From an uncultured Oscillospiraceae bacterium (GTDB lineage: Bacteria > Bacillota > Clostridia > Oscillospirales > Ruminococcaceae), in the NCBI GenBank assembly GCA_934539585.1, contig CAKTCT010000012.1, forward strand, positions 1 through 64,000: a stretch of 64,000 nt of DNA. The letters are read 5' to 3'. Within the stretch, counting starts at the first letter, position 1, and each line of letters begins with the position of its first letter. A program made the translations under genes and the position numbers. Of this stretch, positions 60,301 to 64,000 are shown one piece after another. The notes under the pieces are model-generated. The model was not told the origin of the DNA. It saw only the letters and a list, made by a program, of their open reading frames with translations, and did no database searches.

Positions 60301-60984
60301 TTGGAACTGGAAGAAAAAATCGGCTATACGTTCCGGAACCCCCAGCTGCTGGAACAGGCCCTGACCCACTCCTCCTTCGCCAACGAGGGGAAAAAGCACG
60401 GCCACAATAACGAGCGGCTGGAATTCCTGGGGGATTCGGTGCTGTCGGTCATTGTGGCCCGGCACCTGTTCCTCACCTATAAAGACCTGCCGGAGGGGGA
60501 GCTGACCAAGCTCCGGGCCAGCCTGGTCTGCGAGAAGGCCCTGGACGTTTTCGCGGGGCAGATCGGCCTGGGGAAATACCTCCGCCTGGGCAAGGGCGAG
60601 GAAATGACCGGGGGCCGGGAGCGGCCCTCCATCCTGGCCGACGCCTTTGAGGCGCTGCTGGCGGCCATTTACATCGACGGCGGTTATGAGGCGGCCCAGA
60701 CCTTTGTCCTGGGCTTCATCCCCCGGAACCTGGACGTCCGGCGGAAGAATAAGCTCTCCGACTACAAGACCGCTTTGCAGGAGATCATCCAGCAGAACCG
60801 GGAGGAACGGGTGGAGTACGTCCTGGTGGACGAGCACGGCCCGGACCACGCCAAGGTCTTTACCGCCGAGGTCCTTCTGAACACTAATGTCATCGGCCGG
60901 GGCACCGGCAGCTCCAAAAAGCAGGCGGAGCAGAATGCCGCCCACGAGGCCCTGCTCCTCATGGGTTATCACGACGAAGACTGA
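60301..60984 (+). CDS. rnc: Ribonuclease III
   Basis: Cuts double-stranded RNA in rRNA and mRNA maturation. 227 residues from a TTG at 60301, with AAGGAGC upstream. Signature NNERLEFLGDSVLSV at ~36-50, ADAFEALLAAIYIDGGYEAA at ~113-132, and a double-stranded RNA-binding domain from ~158 (DYKTALQEIIQQN to GTGSSKKQAEQNAAHEALL). Its stop overlaps the next ATG by one base (TGATG). Confidence 0.96.
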   Translation: MELEEKIGYTFRNPQLLEQALTHSSFANEGKKHGHNNERLEFLGDSVLSVIVARHLFLTYKDLPEGELTKLRASLVCEKALDVFAGQIGLGKYLRLGKGEEMTGGRERPSILADAFEALLAAIYIDGGYEAAQTFVLGFIPRNLDVRRKNKLSDYKTALQEIIQQNREERVEYVLVDEHGPDHAKVFTAEVLLNTNVIGRGTGSSKKQAEQNAAHEALLLMGYHDED

Positions 60985-61991
60985 TGCACGGGAACATCGC
61001 GGTGTTCATCCCCCACCTGGGGTGCCCCTACGCCTGCTCCTTCTGCGATCAGCGAAGCATTTCCGGCGCGGAACGTCCGGTGACGCCGGAGGAGGTCTCG
61101 GCGCTGCTGAGGGAGGCTTTTGCCAGAAAGCCGGACCCGGCCTGCACCGAGATCGCCTTTTTCGGCGGCAGCTTCACCTGCATCCCCCGGAAGGAGATGG
61201 AGGGCTTCCTCCAGGCGGCGGAGCCCTATGTAAAGGCAAAATCCTGTACAGGCATCCGGGTGTCCACCCGGCCCGACGGCATCTCCCGGGAGGTGCTGGA
61301 GCTCCTGGCCCGGTACGGCGTTTCCGCCGTCGAGCTGGGGGCCCAGAGCCTTTCCGATGCGGTCCTTGCCCAGAATCGCCGGGGGCACACGGCGGAGGAC
61401 GTCCGCCAGGCGGTTTCCGCCATCCGGGACTTCGGGGGATTTTCCCTGGGCCTGCAGGTCATGGCCGGGCTCCCTGGAGACAGCCGGGAAATCTGGAACG
61501 CCACCATGGAGGAGGTCCTCCGCCTGGCCCCGGACACCCTGCGCATCTACCCCACGGTGGTTTTGCAGGGCACGGAGCTGGAACGGCTGACAAGGGAAGG
61601 ACTTTACACTCCTCTTTCCGTGGAAGAAGCCGTGGAATGGACGGCCCCCTGGCTGCCCCGGCTGGAGCGGGCGGGAATCCGGGTGATCCGGGTGGGGCTC
61701 CACGCCTCCCGGAGCCTGGAGGAGCGGCTGGTTGGCGGGGCCTACCACCCGGCCTTCCGGGAGCTCTGCGACGGGTTCCTTTACCGGGAAAAGCTGGGGG
61801 AAGCCCTCCGGGAGCACCCGCCGGGGACCCCGCTGACTGCCTTCGTCGCTCCCCGGGAGCTTTCCAAGGCCCTGGGGCAGAAGCGGTCCAACCTCCTTTG
61901 GGCGGCGGAGCGGGGCTATTCCCTGACCATCCGCCCCGGAGAAGGGATTCCCCCGGGAGAGGTTCGGATAACGCCTGCAAAATCGACATAA
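60984..61991 (+). CDS. Radical SAM protein, Elp3-like (without acetyltransferase domain)
   Basis: 335 residues. The [4Fe-4S] motif CPYACSFC lies at 14-21, followed by GISGAE, IAFFGGSFTCIPRKEMEGFL (~54), RVSTRPDGISREVLELLARYGVSAVELGAQSLSD and GLQVMAGLPGDSREI, matching the Elp3/MiaA-like TIM barrel branch. The C-terminal GNAT part of true Elp3 is absent, as in the Clostridia 'radical SAM protein' always found upstream of smc. It is probably a tRNA- or cofactor-related enzyme; the reaction is unknown. The gene overlaps rnc by one base and lies 49 bp before smc. Confidence 0.9.
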   Translation: MHGNIAVFIPHLGCPYACSFCDQRSISGAERPVTPEEVSALLREAFARKPDPACTEIAFFGGSFTCIPRKEMEGFLQAAEPYVKAKSCTGIRVSTRPDGISREVLELLARYGVSAVELGAQSLSDAVLAQNRRGHTAEDVRQAVSAIRDFGGFSLGLQVMAGLPGDSREIWNATMEEVLRLAPDTLRIYPTVVLQGTELERLTREGLYTPLSVEEAVEWTAPWLPRLERAGIRVIRVGLHASRSLEERLVGGAYHPAFRELCDGFLYREKLGEALREHPPGTPLTAFVAPRELSKALGQKRSNLLWAAERGYSLTIRPGEGIPPGEVRITPAKST

Positions 61992-62040
61992 TTCACCGAA
62001 TTTATACAGATTGTATTGCTTTTCGAGAAAGGATGGAACC

Positions 62041-64000
62041 ATGTTCTTAAAATCGCTGGAAATGCAGGGCTTCAAGTCCTTTCCCGATAAGACCGTCGTC
62101 CGCTTCAACAAGGGCCTCACCGCCGTGGTGGGGCCCAACGGCAGCGGAAAGAGCAACCTTTCCGACGCCATGCGGTGGGTCCTGGGGGAGCAGTCCACCA
62201 AGACCCTCCGGGGGGAGAAGATGGAGGACGTGATTTTCCTGGGCACCGCCTCCCGGAAGCCCCAGGGCTTCGCGGCGGTATCCCTGACCTTCGACAACAC
62301 CGACCGGGCCCTGGCCGTGGACGCCGACGAAGTGACCATCACCCGGCGGTACTACCGCTCCGGGGAAAGCGAATACGCAATAAACGGCGGCGCGGTGCGG
62401 CTCCGGGACATCAATGAGCTGTTCATGGACACGGGGCTCGGGCGGGATGGCTACTCCATGATCGGCCAGGGCAAGATCGCCGAGATCATCAGCGCCAAAT
62501 CCGGGGAGCGCCGGGAGATTTTCGAGGAAGCGGCGGGCATCTCCAAGTACCGCTACCGCAAGGCCGAGGCCGAGCGGAAGCTCAGTGGGGCCCAGGAGAA
62601 CCTGACCCGGCTTTACGACATCCTCTCGGAGCTGGAAGGCCGGGTGGAGCCCCTGCGCATCCAGTCGGAAAAGGCCAAGGAGTTCCTGGCCCTGTCGGAG
62701 CGGAAAAAGCAGCTGGAGGTCTCCCTCTGGCTGCTGACCCTGGAAAAATACCAGGCCGCCCTCCGGGACCAGGAGCAGAAGTACCTCATCGCCAAGGGGG
62801 AGGACGAGCACCTTTCCCGGGAGCTCCAGAAGTGCGAGGACGAAATCCAGGAGGTCTATAAGCGGATGCAGTCCTGCCTGACCCAGAGCGAGGAGTGCCA
62901 GACCATCCGCCAGAACCTCTTAAACCGCACCGGGGACTTAAAAAGCGAGGTGGCCGTCCGGGAAAACGACATCCGCCACAACGGCGAGACCCTGACCCGG
63001 CTGAACGCCGAGCTGGCCGCCCAGGAGGACTCCGCCGCCCGGCGGGAGGAGGAGGCCCTCCGGAAAGAGGAGGAGCAGAAGGCCCTGGAAGCAGCCGGCA
63101 CGGCTCTGGAGCAGGAGACCGAGGCCCGGCGGAAGGAGCTACTGGACCTCTCCGCCCGGCAGGACGATTTCAGCGGCAAGCTGGACGAAGCAAACGCCAA
63201 AGTCAACCGCATCGCCCTGGAAAGCTCCCGGCAGAACATGCTGATCCTCACCCGGGAAAACGCCGCCGCCGACGAAGCCGCCCGGCTGACCTCCATGGAA
63301 GGGGAGATCGCCTCCCTGGCGGCCCAGCTGGACGTGGAAAAGGAGACCATGGAGGGCATCGACGGCCTTCTGAAGGAGATCGCCGACAAGAAAGCCTCCC
63401 TGGAAAACGCCCGGAAGGGCTACGACTTGAAGCTCTCCGCCCGGAAGCAGAAGCGCCAGGAACTGGCCGCCGAGCAGCAGCGTCTGGAGCTGGCCATCAA
63501 GGAAAAGCAGCAGCGGGCCAAGCTCCTGCTGGACCTGGAACAGAACATGGAGGGCTTCAATTACAGCGTCAAGGCCGTCATGCGGGCGGCGAAAAACGGC
63601 GCCCTCCGGGGGGTGCTGGGCACCGTGGCCCAGCTGTTGAGCGTTAAGGCGGAGTACTCCCTGGCCGTGGAAACGGCCCTGGGCGGGGCCTTGCAGAACG
63701 TGGTGGTGGAGGACGAGTCCGCCGCCAAGGCCGGCATCCGGCTCCTGGCCGAGCAGAAGGCGGGCCGGGCCACCTTCCTGCCCCTGACCTCGGTGAAGGG
63801 CAGCGCCCTCAACGAACCGGGACTGGAGCGCTACGCAGGCTTCGTGGCCATGGCTTCGGAGCTGGTGGAGGCGGACCCCCGGTACGACGGAGTGGTCCGG
63901 TTCCTCTTGGGCCGCATCGCCGTGGTGGACGACCTGGACACCGCCGTGACCATCTCCCGGAAATACGGCTATAAATTCCGCATCGTCACCCTGGACGGCC
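62041..64000 (+). CDS. smc: Chromosome partition protein SMC, N-terminal 653 residues
   Basis: The open frame runs past the window end. ATPase head first: MFLKSLEMQGFKSFPDKT, Walker A GPNGSGKSNLSDAMRWVLGEQS near 32-53 and the Q-loop. The signature region and Walker B come at the missing end. A long coiled coil covers ~165-505, and the hinge begins near 520 (GVLGTVAQLL, ALGGALQNVVVEDE). ATG at 62041 follows GAAAGGATGG. rnc-radical SAM-smc is the usual Firmicutes order, with ftsY expected next, outside the window. Confidence 0.97.
   Translation, partial: MFLKSLEMQGFKSFPDKTVVRFNKGLTAVVGPNGSGKSNLSDAMRWVLGEQSTKTLRGEKMEDVIFLGTASRKPQGFAAVSLTFDNTDRALAVDADEVTITRRYYRSGESEYAINGGAVRLRDINELFMDTGLGRDGYSMIGQGKIAEIISAKSGERREIFEEAAGISKYRYRKAEAERKLSGAQENLTRLYDILSELEGRVEPLRIQSEKAKEFLALSERKKQLEVSLWLLTLEKYQAALRDQEQKYLIAKGEDEHLSRELQKCEDEIQEVYKRMQSCLTQSEECQTIRQNLLNRTGDLKSEVAVRENDIRHNGETLTRLNAELAAQEDSAARREEEALRKEEEQKALEAAGTALEQETEARRKELLDLSARQDDFSGKLDEANAKVNRIALESSRQNMLILTRENAAADEAARLTSMEGEIASLAAQLDVEKETMEGIDGLLKEIADKKASLENARKGYDLKLSARKQKRQELAAEQQRLELAIKEKQQRAKLLLDLEQNMEGFNYSVKAVMRAAKNGALRGVLGTVAQLLSVKAEYSLAVETALGGALQNVVVEDESAAKAGIRLLAEQKAGRATFLPLTSVKGSALNEPGLERYAGFVAMASELVEADPRYDGVVRFLLGRIAVVDDLDTAVTISRKYGYKFRIVTLDG

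Noticed and set aside
1..64000. tRNA or rRNA genes, CRISPR arrays, prophage modules
   Set aside because: No cloverleaf with a T-arm GGTTCGA-type core, no rRNA segment and no phage structural or integrase gene was recognised.

Overview
The window is a 64 kb chromosomal segment of a GC-rich anaerobic Firmicute, most likely a gut Clostridium-class bacterium of the Oscillospiraceae type. This is inferred from gene content and style: a Rex redox repressor, an mreBCD-PBP2-minD cluster, DUF4321 next to maf, zapA beside a U32 peptidase, an infC-rpmI-rplT operon with an attenuated leader, AGGAGG-type ribosome binding sites, sigma-A promoters, and several host-glycan enzymes (GH95 fucosidase, GH20, YhcH). 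I see no rRNA, tRNA, CRISPR array, transposase or prophage structural genes. Both window ends cut a gene (a YhcH-family tail at the left, smc at the right).

Layout. 1-4.8 kb: glycan utilisation (YhcH tail, a GH67/GH20-like hydrolase, a GH95 alpha-L-fucosidase behind its own promoter and a LacI-type palindrome). 4.8-5.75 kb: a non-coding mosaic with two diverged inverted copies of a roughly 260 bp repeat and four strong hairpins between or beside them. 5.75-9.9 kb (minus): marR plus a heterodimeric ABC exporter under an evident autoregulated promoter. 10-12.8 kb: a Ca2+-type P-type ATPase, converging on and overlapping a tetR gene. 13.3-14.65 kb (minus): a small membrane-protein operon with a frameshift. 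14.8-24.2 kb (minus): rex, icd, an aconitase-family hydratase, purB, an aminotransferase and a UvrD-like helicase. 24.2-24.8 kb: six consecutive hairpins and a 23-bp tandem array directly upstream of the pyrE promoter, then pyrE and a MATE exporter. 27.2-41.8 kb (minus): a long housekeeping stretch for translation (hisS, aspS), cell shape and division (mreBCD, mrdA, minD, zapA), methylglyoxal synthase, maf, dut and a U32 peptidase. 41.9-50.2 kb: GH20, DUF1624, a phosphoesterase, two PLP sulfur-amino-acid enzymes and a GH31 glucosidase with a frameshifted small gene. 50.3-51.3 kb: three tandem paralogous 80-residue XRE-type regulators, divergent from a 57-residue peptide gene, with a 23-bp perfect palindrome over the peptide's -10 element. 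51.3-64 kb (plus): infC-rpmI-rplT, a SpoU methyltransferase, luxS, dprA, topA, trmFO, a lipoprotein, plsX, rnc, a radical SAM protein and smc.

The most unusual locus is the triple XRE / small peptide / palindrome module at 50264-51280. The three paralogues keep an almost invariant C-terminal half and differ most around the predicted recognition helix, which suggests one regulatory module amplified and diverged in DNA specificity. Other points worth checking are the two intergenic repeat mosaics, two homopolymer frameshifts, the AUU-initiated infC with an L20-type leader, and the Rex and MarR sites sitting directly on their own promoters. All calls are from reading the sequence; no database search was run.
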